Shown in pieces: positions 9,101-18,464 of a stretch of DNA of 64,000 nt. This DNA comes from Martinezella rhizogenes (GTDB lineage: Bacteria > Pseudomonadota > Alphaproteobacteria > Rhizobiales > Rhizobiaceae). Within the stretch, counting starts at the first letter, position 1, and each line of letters starts with the position of its first letter. The stretch spans positions 248,001 through 312,000 of the forward strand of contig NZ_SGNY01000001.1 of the NCBI RefSeq assembly GCF_007002745.1. The letters run 5' to 3'. The position numbers were made by a program, and so were the translations under genes. Below the pieces are notes generated by a model. The model ran no database searches and was not told the DNA's origin. It worked only from the letters and a program-made list of their open reading frames with translations.

Positions 9101-9532
9101 TTAATCCATTGCGGGGCGCGGTGGCTGTTCTTTGAACCGCCGCCGCGCCTCTTCTATGTCCGCATGGTGCGTTTCCGCCCAGATCCACACGCCGCAAAAG
9201 GCACTGCCGAGCGTGCGGCCGAGATGGGTGAGATCATAATCCACATGCGGCGGGATGACGGGATGCACGGTACGGCGCACCAGCCCATCGCTTTCCATCT
9301 GTCTCAGCGTTTTTGTCAGCATCTTCTGGCTGATGCTGCCCACATGTTTGCCGATCTGCGTGAAACGCAGCGTGCCATGCTCTTCCAGCACCTCCAGAAT
9401 GAGCATCGTCCATTTGTCCGCCACCTTGGCGATGATATCCTGAACCAGCGCCTCGATGACCGGATCGGTTTCCGTGGGCGGCGGAACCTTGCGCTGGCTC
9501 TCGATGGCCGGGTCGGCGGCATGCCGTTTCAT
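9101..9532 (-). CDS. HxlR-family transcriptional regulator
   Basis: 143 residues of HxlR winged-helix type: KWTMLILEVLEEHGTLRFTQIGKHVGSISQKMLTKTLRQMESDGLVRRTV, then YDLTHLGRTL. Many HxlR proteins sense electrophiles or quinones through an N-terminal cysteine. None is present before the helix-turn-helix here (the only cysteine is C112, in SAFCGVWIW), so a different signal is likely. The gene has a perfect AAAGGAG site. It is divergent from the SDR gene at 9636, its likely target. Confidence 0.92.
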   Translation of the reverse strand: MKRHAADPAIESQRKVPPPTETDPVIEALVQDIIAKVADKWTMLILEVLEEHGTLRFTQIGKHVGSISQKMLTKTLRQMESDGLVRRTVHPVIPPHVDYDLTHLGRTLGSAFCGVWIWAETHHADIEEARRRFKEQPPRPAMD

Positions 9533-9544
9533 CTTACACTCTCC

Positions 9545-9600
9545 TTTGGGTAAGTATAAATCTTTTGGGTGCCTACTTTCGATTGGAGAGTATCATAGCT
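9545..9600. promoter_or_regulatory. Divergent HxlR/SDR promoter region with repeats
   Basis: Between the two start codons lie two direct copies of TTTGGGT (9545 and 9564) and an AAGTA...TACTT inverted pair around them. This is where an HxlR dimer would be expected to bind. The assignment is positional only. Confidence 0.35.
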
Positions 9601-9635
9601 AACTTCCTTTCAGCCAACAAGCAAAGGATGCTGCA

Positions 9636-10394
9636 ATGAAAATCACCGACAACACCATTCTCATCACCGGCGGCGGTTCCGGCATCGGCCGGGCGTTGGC
9701 GGAAGCGTTTCATCAGGCGGGCAACAGGGTCATCATTTCCGGCCGCCGTAAGGCCGTGCTTGATGAGGTGACGGCTGCCAATCCCGGCATGGCCTCGATG
9801 GTCATGGACGCGACGGACGCCGCAGGCATCCGCGCGTTTGCCGAAGCTCTGGTGAAGGCCCATCCGAGCCTCAACGCCGTCATCAACAATGCCGGCATCA
9901 TGCGGCCGGAAGAGATCGCCGCCGCGCCGGATTATCTGGATACGGCCGAAGAAACCATTGCCACCAATCTTCTCGCGCCCATCCGCCTGACGGCGGCGCT
10001 TTTGCCGCATTTCCTCAAGCAGCCCGCCGCCACCGTGCTCACGGTCTCCTCCGGCTTGGCCTTCGTGCCCATGGTGCTGACCCCCACTTACAGCGCCACC
10101 AAATCGGCCATTCACGCCTATTCGGTCGCGCTGCGCCAGCAGCTGAAGGAGACGCCGGTGGAGGTCATTGAAATCGTGCCGCCCTATGTGCAGACGACGC
10201 TGATGGGCGAGGGGCAGGCCGTTGACGAAAGGGCCATGCCGCTTGAGGCGTTCATTTCCGAAGTGATGGACATTCTCAAGAACCGCCCGGATGAGAAGGA
10301 AGTCGTGGTGGAGCGCTGCAAGCCGTTGCGTTTTGCTGCGCAGAACGGCAATTTCGATCAGGTCTTCGCCATGATCAACCATATGCATCCTTAA
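9636..10394 (+). CDS. Short-chain dehydrogenase/reductase (DltE-like)
   Basis: 252 residues with the classical SDR set: cofactor loop TGGGSGIG at 11-18, NNAG at 84-87, catalytic serine S138/S139, Y152 and K156 in TYSATK. An NADP-type preference is suggested by GRR at 36-38 after beta-2. It oxidises or reduces an unknown alcohol/ketone in the cytoplasm. AAAGGATGCTGCA before the ATG is a good ribosome site. Transcribed away from HxlR, it is probably derepressed by that protein's ligand. Confidence 0.92.
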   Translation: MKITDNTILITGGGSGIGRALAEAFHQAGNRVIISGRRKAVLDEVTAANPGMASMVMDATDAAGIRAFAEALVKAHPSLNAVINNAGIMRPEEIAAAPDYLDTAEETIATNLLAPIRLTAALLPHFLKQPAATVLTVSSGLAFVPMVLTPTYSATKSAIHAYSVALRQQLKETPVEVIEIVPPYVQTTLMGEGQAVDERAMPLEAFISEVMDILKNRPDEKEVVVERCKPLRFAAQNGNFDQVFAMINHMHP

Positions 10395-10464
10395 GCGTCG
10401 GCGTCTGTCGCACAAGGACATCCTGTGATAGCGTCGCGCTCTTTCCCTTGGAGCGCGCGCTTTC

Positions 10465-11274
10465 ATGGCCCAAGGCCAGTTTCTGATGCCGAAAACCAGC
10501 ATGCCCGGTGTCGCCGCCGTGGTGGCGGATAGCGATCGTTGCTTTCCGCGCCATATGCATGATCAGTTCGGCATCGGCCTCATCGAGCGCGGCGCGCAGA
10601 AATCGCTCTCCGGCCGTGGCATGGTGGAGGCGGGCGCCGGCCATGTCATCACCGTCAATCCCGGCGAGGTGCATGACGGTATCCCGCTCGGGGAGGGTGG
10701 CCGCGCCTGGCGGATGCTCTATCTCGACATCGATATCGTTCGCGATGCCGTTGCCGATGTCTGCGAGAAGGATCACGGCGCGTTCGAATTTGCCTATCCC
10801 GTTGATGCGAGGCCTTTGGCTGATCGGTTCAACGCTGTCTTTTCCGCCGCCACTGCGACGGAACGACCGGGCGAAACCCTGCATGGCGATGAGACCTTGC
10901 TGGTGCTTCTGGCGGCTGCGATGGAGACGGCGGCTAAACCGCCTGTGGTGACTGCGCCCGACACCATCAGGCGCGCGAAAAGCAGCATCGATGACGACCC
11001 TTGCCACCCGTTCCGCCTTGCCGATCTGGCCGGGGAGGCCGGCATGAGCCAGTTCCGCTTCCTGCGGGCCTTCGCAAGAGCAACCGGCCTGACACCGCAC
11101 AGCTATCTTCTCCAGCGGCGCGTGCATGTGGCGCGCCATGAACTGGCCAGAGGCACACCGCCCGCCGAGGCGGCCTTCATCGCCGGTTTTGCCGACCAGA
11201 GCCATCTGAACCGGTTCTTCGTGCGGCAATTCGGGGTGACGCCTGCGGTTTACCGGGCGGCGACGGGCGGCTGA
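10465..11274 (+). CDS. AraC-family transcriptional regulator
   Basis: 269 residues. An N-terminal cupin-type sensor (HMHDQFGIGLIERG, then HVITVNPGEVHDG) is followed by two helix-turn-helix motifs at about 182-265 (FRLADLAGEAGMSQFRFLRAFARATGLTPHSYLLQRRV; AAFIAGFADQSHLNRFFVRQFGVTP). This architecture is common for AraC proteins that sit beside LysE-type exporters, as here. The gene is 70 bases after the SDR gene. Likely role: activation of the LysE gene at 11493 in response to an exported metabolite (inference). Confidence 0.92.
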   Translation: MAQGQFLMPKTSMPGVAAVVADSDRCFPRHMHDQFGIGLIERGAQKSLSGRGMVEAGAGHVITVNPGEVHDGIPLGEGGRAWRMLYLDIDIVRDAVADVCEKDHGAFEFAYPVDARPLADRFNAVFSAATATERPGETLHGDETLLVLLAAAMETAAKPPVVTAPDTIRRAKSSIDDDPCHPFRLADLAGEAGMSQFRFLRAFARATGLTPHSYLLQRRVHVARHELARGTPPAEAAFIAGFADQSHLNRFFVRQFGVTPAVYRAATGG

Positions 11275-11288
11275 TCGCCGTTCTCTTC

Positions 11289-11402
11289 CGTCATGCCGGA
11301 CTAGATCCGGCATCCAGCCACGGCGCGTCTGCGCCGTGAGGGGAGTTTTTCGCGATCAAAGACTTGATCGCGCTGGACCCCGGATCAAGTCCGGGGTGAC
11401 GG
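11289..11402. repeat. Palindromic intergenic repeat family C, copy C1
   Basis: A long imperfect palindrome: CGTCATGCCGGACTAGATCC near one end and GGATCAAGTCCGGGGTGACG near the other, with a nested GCGATCAAAGACTTGATCGC. Related copies are at 23219, 25122, 30451 and 63824. It lies between the AraC and LysE genes. Confidence 0.8.
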
Positions 11403-11492
11403 TGTGCGGGTGTGGCGCTGCAATTTCATCCAAGACACCCACCCCACGCACCCTCATGCTCCCGTCCTCCACCCACAGGACACACCCGCATC

Positions 11493-12104
11493 ATGACACC
11501 CGAATTCCTCATCACATCCTTCATCGTCGCCGCGTCTCCCGGAACCGGGGTGGTCTACACGCTGGCCGCCGGTCTTTCGCAAGGGGCAAGGGCGAGCATC
11601 ATCGCGGCTTTCGGCTGCACGCTTGGCATCGTGCCGCATCTGCTTGCCGCCATCACCGGGCTTGCCGCCATTCTGCACACGAGTGCGCTGGCCTTCGGCA
11701 TCGTCAAATATCTGGGGGTTGCCTATCTCCTCTACATGGCGTGGAACACGCTGCGGGAAGATGGTGCGCTGAAGATCGACGATACGAGGGAGCCCCAGAA
11801 GGCCACCCGTGTCATCGGCGAGGCGATCCTCATCAATCTGCTGAACCCGAAACTGTCGATCTTCTTTTTCGCCTTCCTGCCGCAATTCATCTCGCCGGAT
11901 GAGGCTTTGCCGACATGGCGCATGGTCGATCTCGGGCTGATCTTCATGGCGATGACATTTCTGGTCTTTGCGCTTTATGGCTGCTTTGCCGCCTCTGTAA
12001 GGCGTCAGGTGATATCACGCCCGGCGGTCCTCGCCTGGCTGAGGCGCAGCTTCGCGGCCGCTTTCGTGGCGCTGGGTGCGAAGCTGGCCCTGACCGAGCG
12101 ATAA
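11493..12104 (+). CDS. LysE/RhtB-family exporter
   Basis: 203 residues from the ATG at 11493 (an upstream start at 11412 would add a proline-rich tail without membrane character). MTPEFLITSFIVAASPGTGVVYTLAAGLSQG is the LysE N-terminal signature, followed by about six hydrophobic segments and the LLNPKLSIFFFAFLPQF motif. These inner-membrane proteins export amino acids or derivatives. It is downstream of an AraC regulator, with repeat C1 between them. The substrate is unknown. Confidence 0.9.
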   Translation: MTPEFLITSFIVAASPGTGVVYTLAAGLSQGARASIIAAFGCTLGIVPHLLAAITGLAAILHTSALAFGIVKYLGVAYLLYMAWNTLREDGALKIDDTREPQKATRVIGEAILINLLNPKLSIFFFAFLPQFISPDEALPTWRMVDLGLIFMAMTFLVFALYGCFAASVRRQVISRPAVLAWLRRSFAAAFVALGAKLALTER

Positions 12105-12129
12105 GACGGGACCGAATGGCCCCGTCGCC

Positions 12130-12957
12130 TCAGTCGTCCCAGTCGGGCGCGAGGTGGCCGGGGCTGACGATGCGGCCATTCGGCCTGGCAAGCGCGTGGA
12201 TCGCCCGCATTTCCTCTTCCGACAGCGCGAAATCGAAAATATCGAAATTCTCTTTCAGGCGGCTTTCCGTCGCCGTTTTGGAAAGCGCCACGATATCCGG
12301 CTGCTGCACCGCCCAGCGCAGGGTCACCTGCGCGGCGGTCTTGCCGTGTTTCGCGCCGATATCCTTCAGAACGGGATCGTTCGGCACCTTGCCATCGGCC
12401 ATCAGATAATAGGCCGTCACCGACATTCCGTGCTTGCGTGCGGCCGAAATCACCTTCGTCTGGTCGAGATAGGGGTGATATTCGATCTGGTTGGTGGCAA
12501 GCGGCGTATCGGACAGTTTCACCGCCTCGTCAGTCAGCGCTACATTGAAGTTGGAAATGCCGATATTGCGCGCCTTGCCGGCCTTGCGCACCGCATTCAG
12601 CGCGCCCATGCGCTCGGCAAGCGGCACGTCGCTTTTCGGCCAGTGCAGCAGCAGCAGATCGACATAGTCGGTCTTCAGTTTCGCTAGGCTTTCATCAACC
12701 GAGGCAAGAAAATCGTCGTGACGGTAGCGGTCCACCCAGACCTTGGTGGTCAGGAAAATATCGTGGCGGGAAATGCCTGACTGAGCGATGACCTCACCGA
12801 CCGCGCCTTCGTTCTTGTAGATTTGGGCGGTATCGACATGGCGGAAGCCGAGCTTCAGCGCCTCCGGCAGAATGCGCCTGATATCGTCTTCCGGAATACG
12901 GAAGGTGCCGAAACCGAGGGCGGGAATATTCGCGCCATTCGCGCTGACGTCATACAT
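12130..12957 (-). CDS. Aldo/keto reductase (DkgB-like)
   Basis: 275 residues of the (beta/alpha)8 AKR fold. The catalytic tetrad is visible: D42 (RHVDTAQIY), Y47, K72 (FLTTKVW) and H105 (LLLLHWP). Also seen are GISNFN, NQIEYHPYL and the cofactor stretch IVALSKTATESRLKEN. It reduces aldehydes or ketoacids with NADPH; the closest well-known relative by pattern is 2,5-diketo-D-gluconate reductase B. GGAGAG lies before the ATG. It is convergent with the LysE gene and stands alone. Confidence 0.92.
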   Translation of the reverse strand: MYDVSANGANIPALGFGTFRIPEDDIRRILPEALKLGFRHVDTAQIYKNEGAVGEVIAQSGISRHDIFLTTKVWVDRYRHDDFLASVDESLAKLKTDYVDLLLLHWPKSDVPLAERMGALNAVRKAGKARNIGISNFNVALTDEAVKLSDTPLATNQIEYHPYLDQTKVISAARKHGMSVTAYYLMADGKVPNDPVLKDIGAKHGKTAAQVTLRWAVQQPDIVALSKTATESRLKENFDIFDFALSEEEMRAIHALARPNGRIVSPGHLAPDWDD

Positions 12958-13172
12958 GGGATGTCTCTCCTGTTTGCTGAAAACATGGCCGGCGGCGGAC
13001 GCCGGGCGGGAAGCCGTCTTTCATTAACTGGTATCGGCGCAATCGGTTTCAACCGTTTTGACACGGTCACTCATCCGCGCCATTGCGGGCGGAGAAGCGC
13101 GGCGATAACAGTCGGCGGCAGAAGATCATATCGCGGTATGGATTTGAATATGCGGATGGAAGGAAATGTCGC

Positions 13173-13883
13173 ATGTCACGCTCACAACGGTTGCTTGATC
13201 TGTTGCAGATCCTGCGCTCCCACCGCATGCCGGTCAGCGGTGCGGCCCTTGCCGCGCAGACCGGCGTCAGCCTGCGCACGCTCTACCGCGATATAGCGAC
13301 GCTTCAGGCGCAGGGCGCGGATATCGAGGGCGAGGCGGGCGTGGGTTATGTGCTGCGCCCCGGCTTTCTTTTGCCGCCGCTGATGTTCTCCGGGCAGGAA
13401 ATCGAGGCGCTGGTGCTGGGTTCGCGCTGGGTGGCGGGCCGTGCCGATGCGGGGCTGGCCGAGGCCGCCCGCGCCGCGCTCGTCAAGATCGCCGCCGTGC
13501 TTCCCGATGCCCTGCGCGAAGAACTCGACAATTCCACGCTTCTCATCGGCCCCGGGCAAGCCGTGGCAACCATCCGCATCGATCTCGCCGAAATTCGCGA
13601 TACGATTCGCAAGGAGAGCAAGGTCGTGATGACCTATGGTGACGAAAAGGGAGAGTTGACGGAGCGGGTGATCTGGCCCTTCGCGCTCGCCTTTTTCGAT
13701 CTGGTGCGGGTGGTGCTGGCATGGTGCGAAACGCGGCAGGATTTCCGCAGTTTCCGCGCCGATCGCATCGAAACTTTCCGCCCTTTGGACAGCCGTTATC
13801 CCCGCCGCCGGCAGGCTTTGCTGAAAGAATGGCGCGAGCGCGAAAAACAGCGGCGGCGGCCGGATCATGCTGACAAAAACTGA
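13173..13883 (+). CDS. YafY-type HTH/WYL-domain regulator
   Basis: 236 residues from the ATG at 13173, preceded by GGAAGGAAATG; an upstream frame from 13083 reads as non-conserved. An HTH_11 domain (MPVSGAALAAQTGVSLRTLYRDIATLQAQGADIEGEAGVGYVLRPGF, about 19-65) is followed by the LPPLMFSGQEIEALVLGSRW linker and a C-terminal WYL sensor region. This subfamily is typically paired with VOC or YciI-like genes, as here with the VOC gene 48 bases downstream. It probably represses that gene. Confidence 0.9.
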   Translation: MSRSQRLLDLLQILRSHRMPVSGAALAAQTGVSLRTLYRDIATLQAQGADIEGEAGVGYVLRPGFLLPPLMFSGQEIEALVLGSRWVAGRADAGLAEAARAALVKIAAVLPDALREELDNSTLLIGPGQAVATIRIDLAEIRDTIRKESKVVMTYGDEKGELTERVIWPFALAFFDLVRVVLAWCETRQDFRSFRADRIETFRPLDSRYPRRRQALLKEWREREKQRRRPDHADKN

Positions 13884-13931
13884 CAGCAGACGGGTCTAGA
13901 CCTCGTTCATCCGCAACACAGGAGAACGACC

Positions 13932-14300
13932 ATGACCCACCCCGATTTCACCATCCTTTACGTCGACAATCCACCCGCCAGCACGCAGTTTTACAAGGCC
14001 CTGCTGGGTACGGAGCCGGTCGAATCTTCGCCGACATTCTCGCTCTTCGTTCTTCAGAACGGCATGAAGCTCGGCCTCTGGTCGCGCCACACGGTGGAGC
14101 CGAAGGCATCGGTGACGGGCGGTGGCGGCGAGCTTGCCTTCCGTGTCGAAAACGATGCACAGGTGGATGAGGCTTTCGCCGGATGGCGGGCAAAAGGTGT
14201 CCCCATGCTGCAGCAGCCCGCGAAAATGGAATTCGGCTACACTTTCACGGCCACAGACCCCGACAACCACCGTCTCAGGGTCTATGCCTTCGCGGGCTGA
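13932..14300 (+). CDS. Single-domain VOC (glyoxalase-like) protein
   Basis: 122 residues forming one VOC domain: TILYVDNPPASTQFYKALLGTEPVESSPTFSLFVL and the C-terminal GYTFTATDPDNHRLRVYAF. The usual metal histidine of glyoxalase I near the start is absent, so a binding or sequestering role is possible. ACAGGAGAACGACC gives a strong ribosome site. It lies directly after the WYL regulator and probably forms an operon with it. Confidence 0.88.
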   Translation: MTHPDFTILYVDNPPASTQFYKALLGTEPVESSPTFSLFVLQNGMKLGLWSRHTVEPKASVTGGGGELAFRVENDAQVDEAFAGWRAKGVPMLQQPAKMEFGYTFTATDPDNHRLRVYAFAG

Positions 14301-14302
14301 CG

Positions 14303-15073
14303 CTACTTCTTCACCGCCACCACAAACAGCCGTGGAAAGCGCAGCAGCAGGCGGCCGTCCGTCATCGGCGGATAGGCCGCCTTGATACGCTGCGTATAAT
14401 CGCTGAGGAAGGCTTCGCGGTTTTCCTCACCGGCGGCGGCGAGATAGGGGCGCAGCCCCGTGCCCTTCACCCATTCGACGATGCTTTCCGCATCCTTCAT
14501 CGGGTGATTGTAGATGGTGTGCCACACATCCACGCGGGCGGATTTCGGCGCCAGTGCATTGAAATAGTCGGATGGCGCGGGCAGGGGTTTGCGCCGCAGC
14601 CTGCCATCGACAAAGGTATCCTTCCAGGAGCCGTTGGCGCCGGTGTCCTCCATGGCGCGATGTGTCGGTTCCTGCAGATTGTCCGGCATCTGCACCGCCA
14701 GAACCCCGCCGCTTTCCAGCTGATCCATCAATTGCGAAAGAACGGCAAGATGATCGGGCACCCACTGGAAAACTGCATTGGCGTAAAGCAGGTCGGCCTT
14801 CTGGGCCGGCCGCCACTGCGAAAGATCGGCCTTGCCGAAACGGGTATTCGGCAGCCGGTCGGCGGCCTTTTCCAGCATGTCGTCATCGCTGTCGATGCCG
14901 GTGATGACATTGACGCCGTAGCGGTCGGTCAGAAGCTCGGTGGAATTGCCCGGCCCGCAGCCGAGATCATAGCCGTTCAGTACCCGTTCCAGCGGCACCT
15001 GCGCCAGAAGGTCCCGGGCGGGACGTGTCCGCTCATCTTCGAATTTCAGATATTGCTGGGCGGACCATGCCAT
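14303..15073 (-). CDS. tam: Trans-aconitate 2-methyltransferase
   Basis: 256 residues from the ATG at 15073, which has GGAGGAAATC directly before it. SAM-binding motif I is [15 protein letters not shown] (about 34-48), with [20 protein letters not shown] and [15 protein letters not shown] following in Tam order. Tam methylates trans-aconitate, a spontaneous isomer of the citric-acid-cycle intermediate that inhibits aconitase. It overlaps nothing and is convergent with the VOC gene, 2 bases away. Confidence 0.9.
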   Translation of the reverse strand: MAWSAQQYLKFEDERTRPARDLLAQVPLERVLNGYDLGCGPGNSTELLTDRYGVNVITGIDSDDDMLEKAADRLPNTRFGKADLSQWRPAQKADLLYANAVFQWVPDHLAVLSQLMDQLESGGVLAVQMPDNLQEPTHRAMEDTGANGSWKDTFVDGRLRRKPLPAPSDYFNALAPKSARVDVWHTIYNHPMKDAESIVEWVKGTGLRPYLAAAGEENREAFLSDYTQRIKAAYPPMTDGRLLLRFPRLFVVAVKK

Positions 15074-15409
15074 GATTTCCTCCTGCCAGAGAGCTGTAAG
15101 ACCGGGAGCATCGCACGGGCGAAATGACGCCGCCATCATCCGATGCATGAATTATTGTGATGAACCTATTCAACAACCTTTTGTTTCGCCTCATAAAACA
15201 TCTTTATCGGGGCGTCGCTTTGTTATTTTCCATCAAAATCCGAGATCGCGGCAATTAAAACTTGACCTCCTCGGGCGACAGGCATTCACTCCGGCCGATT
15301 TCCAGAGCATTTCCAATAAAGTGCAAAGCGTTTTGCGCCGGGAATTGCGCCAAGACAAAAAGACGGAGCGTTTTCGCCGTACGGAAACGCTTGAAAACAG
15401 GAGCCCGCC
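15074..15409. other. Divergent intergenic region between tam and the aminotransferase
   Basis: 336 bases, AT-richer than the neighbours around 15150-15250. It holds an imperfect inverted repeat AGCGTTTTC/GGAAACGCT at 15367-15392, close to the aminotransferase start. No gene or known RNA is seen. Confidence 0.5.
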
Positions 15410-16291
15410 ATGAGCGTCGATACCGCACCCCGATCAACCACCTGGACCTATGTTGACGGTCAATGGCTGCCCGGCAACCCGCCGCTCATCGGCCCGACCT
15501 CGCATGCCATGTGGCTGGCCTCGACGGTGTTTGACGGCGCGCGCTGGTTCGATGGCGTGGCGCCCGATCTGGATCTGCATTGCCAGCGTGTCAACCGCTC
15601 GGCCGTTAATATGGGCATGAAAGCGACCATGACGGCGGAAGAGATCGAGACCCTGGCGCTGGAAGGTGTCAAGAAATTCGACGGCAAGATGGCGATCTAT
15701 ATCAAGCCGATGTACTGGGCCGAACACGGCATGCCCGGCAGCGTCGTGGCACCGGATGCCAGCTCCACCCGTTTTGCGCTCTGCCTGTTTGAAGCGCCGA
15801 TGGATGCCGGCAAGCCGCTGACACTTACCGTTTCGCCGCTGCGCCGTCCTTCGCCGGAAACCGCGATGACCGACGCCAAGGCCGGCAGCCTTTACCCCAA
15901 TAGCGGCCGCGCCATTCTGGAAGCCCGTTCGCGCGGTTTCGACAACGCCCTGATGCGCGACATGAACGGCAATGTCGCCGAATCGGCCTCCGCCAACATC
16001 TTCATGGTCAAGGATGGTGTCGTCCTCACTCCGGTGCCGAACCGCACCTTCCTTGCCGGCATCACCCGTTCGCGGGTGATCGGCCTGCTGCGCCAGGCCG
16101 GCTTCGACGTTCGCGAGGCGACCTTGTCGGTCGAGGATTTCCGTGAGGCCGATGAAATCTTCTGCTCGGGCAATTATTCGAAAGTATCGCCGGTCGTGAA
16201 GCTCGATGACCGCGAGCTGCAGGCCGGTCCCGTGGCGCGCAAGGCGCTGGATCTCTACATGGACTGGGCGCGTCTCGGCGCGGACGTCTGA
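15410..16291 (+). CDS. ilvE: Branched-chain amino acid aminotransferase (class IV)
   Basis: 293 residues of the fold-type IV PLP family. The Schiff-base lysine is placed at about K157 (TDAKAGSLYPNSG). GNVAESASANIFMVKDGVVLTPVPNRTFLAGITRSRVI carries the conserved ES.A.N and phosphate-binding segments. It interconverts Leu/Ile/Val and their 2-oxo acids. The sequence is of the shorter, atypical alphaproteobacterial group (KAGSLYPN rather than KAGGNY), so D-amino-acid or other specificity is not excluded. CAGGAGCCCGCC gives the ribosome site. A terminator follows. Confidence 0.85.
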   Translation: MSVDTAPRSTTWTYVDGQWLPGNPPLIGPTSHAMWLASTVFDGARWFDGVAPDLDLHCQRVNRSAVNMGMKATMTAEEIETLALEGVKKFDGKMAIYIKPMYWAEHGMPGSVVAPDASSTRFALCLFEAPMDAGKPLTLTVSPLRRPSPETAMTDAKAGSLYPNSGRAILEARSRGFDNALMRDMNGNVAESASANIFMVKDGVVLTPVPNRTFLAGITRSRVIGLLRQAGFDVREATLSVEDFREADEIFCSGNYSKVSPVVKLDDRELQAGPVARKALDLYMDWARLGADV

Positions 16292-16316
16292 GCCTTCAAT
16301 AACGCTTTTTTCAGAA

Positions 16317-16353
16317 GCCGCGATGGGTCTTACCCGTCGCGGCTTTTATTTTG
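16317..16353 (+). terminator. Rho-independent terminator after ilvE
   Basis: 12-bp stem GCCGCGATGGGT/ACCCGTCGCGGC (one G-T pair) with loop CTT, then TTTTATTTT. Confidence 0.85.
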
Positions 16354-16373
16354 AACTGCGAGCCTGAACGGCC

Positions 16374-17255
16374 TCACCGTGTCCGCACATCCGGCAAGGC
16401 AGCGGCAAGCGCCCGCAACGGCGCGGTCATATGTTTGTCGCGCCTGAGCGCCAGCGCGATCCGTCGCTCCAGCGGCGGGTCGAGTGAGCGCCACTCAAGC
16501 CCGGATGCCGCAGCTTCATGCTCCATGGCCATGCGTGGCACGATCGCAAGGCCGAGACCTGCACCCGCCAGTTTCTTGATGGCCTCGACACTGCCCAGCT
16601 CCATGGCGGGCTGCACGGTGCGGCCGCTCGCTGCAAACCATTGATCCACCAGCCTGCGCGTATTGCCACCCTCATAAAGCAGCAGCGGCTGCCTCGATAA
16701 TGTTTCGGCATTCAGTACCTTTTCGCCGGTGCCCCGTGGAAAAACCGCGACCAGTTCGTCGAGATGGATGTCGCTGATATCAAGGCTGCGGCCGCTGGCG
16801 GGCAGGGCCACCACGGCGGCATCGATGGTGTTGGCCTCCAGGAGCCGCAAAATATCGTGGGTATTGCCGGTCTGTACGACGATGTCGATACCCGGCATGG
16901 CCTGGCGGATTTTGCCCAGCACCGGCGGCAGCAGGTAGATGCAGGCGGTGGCGCCCGTGCCGATGCGCAGCCGCCCCGTCACCCCGCTGCGATGTGGCGC
17001 AACCGTCTCGATGGCATGCGCCACCTCTTCCGCGATCCGCCTTGCATGGATGAGAAAATCCCGGCCCGCAGCCGTCGGCTGCGCCCGCCTGCCGACCCTT
17101 TCGATAAGCCGCACGCCGAGCTGCTTTTCCAGCAACCTTATATGCAGGCTGATGGCCGGCTGCGTCAGCCCCGCCTTGTCGGCGGCGGCGGAAAAGCTGC
17201 CGAGATCGGCCACATCCATGAAGCTGCGCACCTGCCGCAGATCGAGGTCCATCAT
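16374..17255 (-). CDS. LysR-family transcriptional regulator
   Basis: 293 residues from tandem ATGs at 17255/17252. The N-terminal helix-turn-helix is classical (LDLRQVRSFMDVADLGSFSAAADKAGLTQPAISLHIRLLEKQLGVRLIER), with an effector domain from about 90 to the end (GRLRIGTGATACIYLLPPVLGKIRQAMPGI). The LTQPAIS pattern and divergence from a GNAT gene suggest that gene as the target. The gap (17256-17352) contains AT-rich sequence suitable for a shared promoter. The ligand is unknown. Confidence 0.92.
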   Translation of the reverse strand: MMDLDLRQVRSFMDVADLGSFSAAADKAGLTQPAISLHIRLLEKQLGVRLIERVGRRAQPTAAGRDFLIHARRIAEEVAHAIETVAPHRSGVTGRLRIGTGATACIYLLPPVLGKIRQAMPGIDIVVQTGNTHDILRLLEANTIDAAVVALPASGRSLDISDIHLDELVAVFPRGTGEKVLNAETLSRQPLLLYEGGNTRRLVDQWFAASGRTVQPAMELGSVEAIKKLAGAGLGLAIVPRMAMEHEAAASGLEWRSLDPPLERRIALALRRDKHMTAPLRALAAALPDVRTR

Positions 17256-17352
17256 CAAAGAAAACCTTATCGTTTGTATAAGATAGATAATCTTTATTTT
17301 GATTGCGCCGCAATGCACAATGATGGCGTGAATGATCCGCAGGACAGCAAGA

Positions 17353-17895
17353 ATGACCCCTTCCACCGTTTCCAGCCTTTCGATCCGCCCCTGTGAAGAG
17401 GCGGATATTCCAGCCATTACCGAAATTTACCGGGATGCCGTGCTTTATGGCCGCGCGAGCTTCGAGATCGATCCGCCGACCGCCGAGACGATGGCCGAGC
17501 GCCGCCGCCTTCTGGTGGAAGGCAATTATCCCTATCTCGTCGCCGAAGTCGGCGGAAAGGTAGCCGGATATGCCTATGCCGGCGCATATCGTGCGCGCCC
17601 GGCCTATGGCGCGGCGGTTGAGAATTCCGTCTATATTGATCCGGCCATGAAAGGCATGGGCATTGGCCGCAAGCTTCTCGATGCGCTGATTAAGGAGGCG
17701 ACTGCGCGCGGCTTCCGCCAGATGATCGCCGTCATCGGTGACAGCGCCAATGCCGCCTCGATCGGCGTGCATCGCGCCGCCGGTTTCGAGCATGTCGGCA
17801 CTTTCAAATCCATCGGCTGGAAACATGGCCAATGGCTCGATACGGTGCTGATGCAACGATCACTGGGCGAGGGTGACACCACGCCCCGTTTCTGA
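17353..17895 (+). CDS. GNAT N-acetyltransferase, phosphinothricin-acetyltransferase-like
   Basis: 180 residues from the ATG at 17353 (AGGACAGCAAG upstream; an in-frame ATG at 17332 is also possible). The GNAT core is visible: IRPCEEADIPAITEIYRDAV, PYLVAEVGGKVAGYAYAG, the acetyl-CoA loop MKGMGIGRKLLDAL and IGVHRAAGFEHVGTF. The PAT/YncA subgroup acetylates phosphinothricin-like compounds or methionine sulfoximine/sulfone; the actual substrate here is unknown. It is divergent from LysR. Confidence 0.9.
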   Translation: MTPSTVSSLSIRPCEEADIPAITEIYRDAVLYGRASFEIDPPTAETMAERRRLLVEGNYPYLVAEVGGKVAGYAYAGAYRARPAYGAAVENSVYIDPAMKGMGIGRKLLDALIKEATARGFRQMIAVIGDSANAASIGVHRAAGFEHVGTFKSIGWKHGQWLDTVLMQRSLGEGDTTPRF

Positions 17896-17899
17896 CCGA

Positions 17900-18244
17900 T
17901 CAGGGTTTGGTAGAGCCGGGAATTTCCACCTTCAGCGTATCGCCGGCAAGTTCGCTGCCCAGCTCCACGGCCTTGGTCTTCTTGTCATAGACGCAGATAT
18001 GGCTGACCGTCGCATCCGCGCCCTTCGCCTTGCCGGTGAGGATGGCAAGGCCGTAATTCTCGCTGCCGACGGGATCGACCACCGCCTTGGCATCCTCGAT
18101 CATGTCCTTGGCGCCCGCAAGGCAGGCGGTCTGCACATCCGCCACGAATTCCTTCCACGCATCATCAGAAGATGCAGCGGCAGGCAGTGTCAGCGATGCG
18201 AAGGCGGCGACGAAGAGAATGTTTCGGGTGATGAAGCGCGTCAT
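17900..18244 (-). CDS. Small secreted protein of unknown function
   Basis: 114 residues from the ATG at 18244, preceded by GAAGGAAATTCC. A Sec signal peptide is clear (TRFITRNILFVAAFASLTLPAAA, cleavage near residue 25), so the mature protein is periplasmic. It has two cysteines (TACLAG, HICVYD) that could form a disulfide. No family is recognised. It is convergent with the GNAT gene, 4 bases away. Confidence 0.8.
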   Translation of the reverse strand: MTRFITRNILFVAAFASLTLPAAASSDDAWKEFVADVQTACLAGAKDMIEDAKAVVDPVGSENYGLAILTGKAKGADATVSHICVYDKKTKAVELGSELAGDTLKVEIPGSTKP

Positions 18245-18464
18245 GGAATTTCCTTCCTGCATTTTCGGCAAAAGCGAACCGATAGGGTGGAAAACGGTAC
18301 GCCAGGGTTGTGAAACAAATGTGGTGGCGGCTGGCCAGAGACGAATTTTCTCTTTTGTCGGAACATTTTGATATTTCGCAGGTTGCCCAAACAGAGGTTC
18401 GCTCCTATGGTCCGCTCACACGGTTTCTAGGAGCGGTAACCCGCTGCAAAAAGGAGTAAAAACC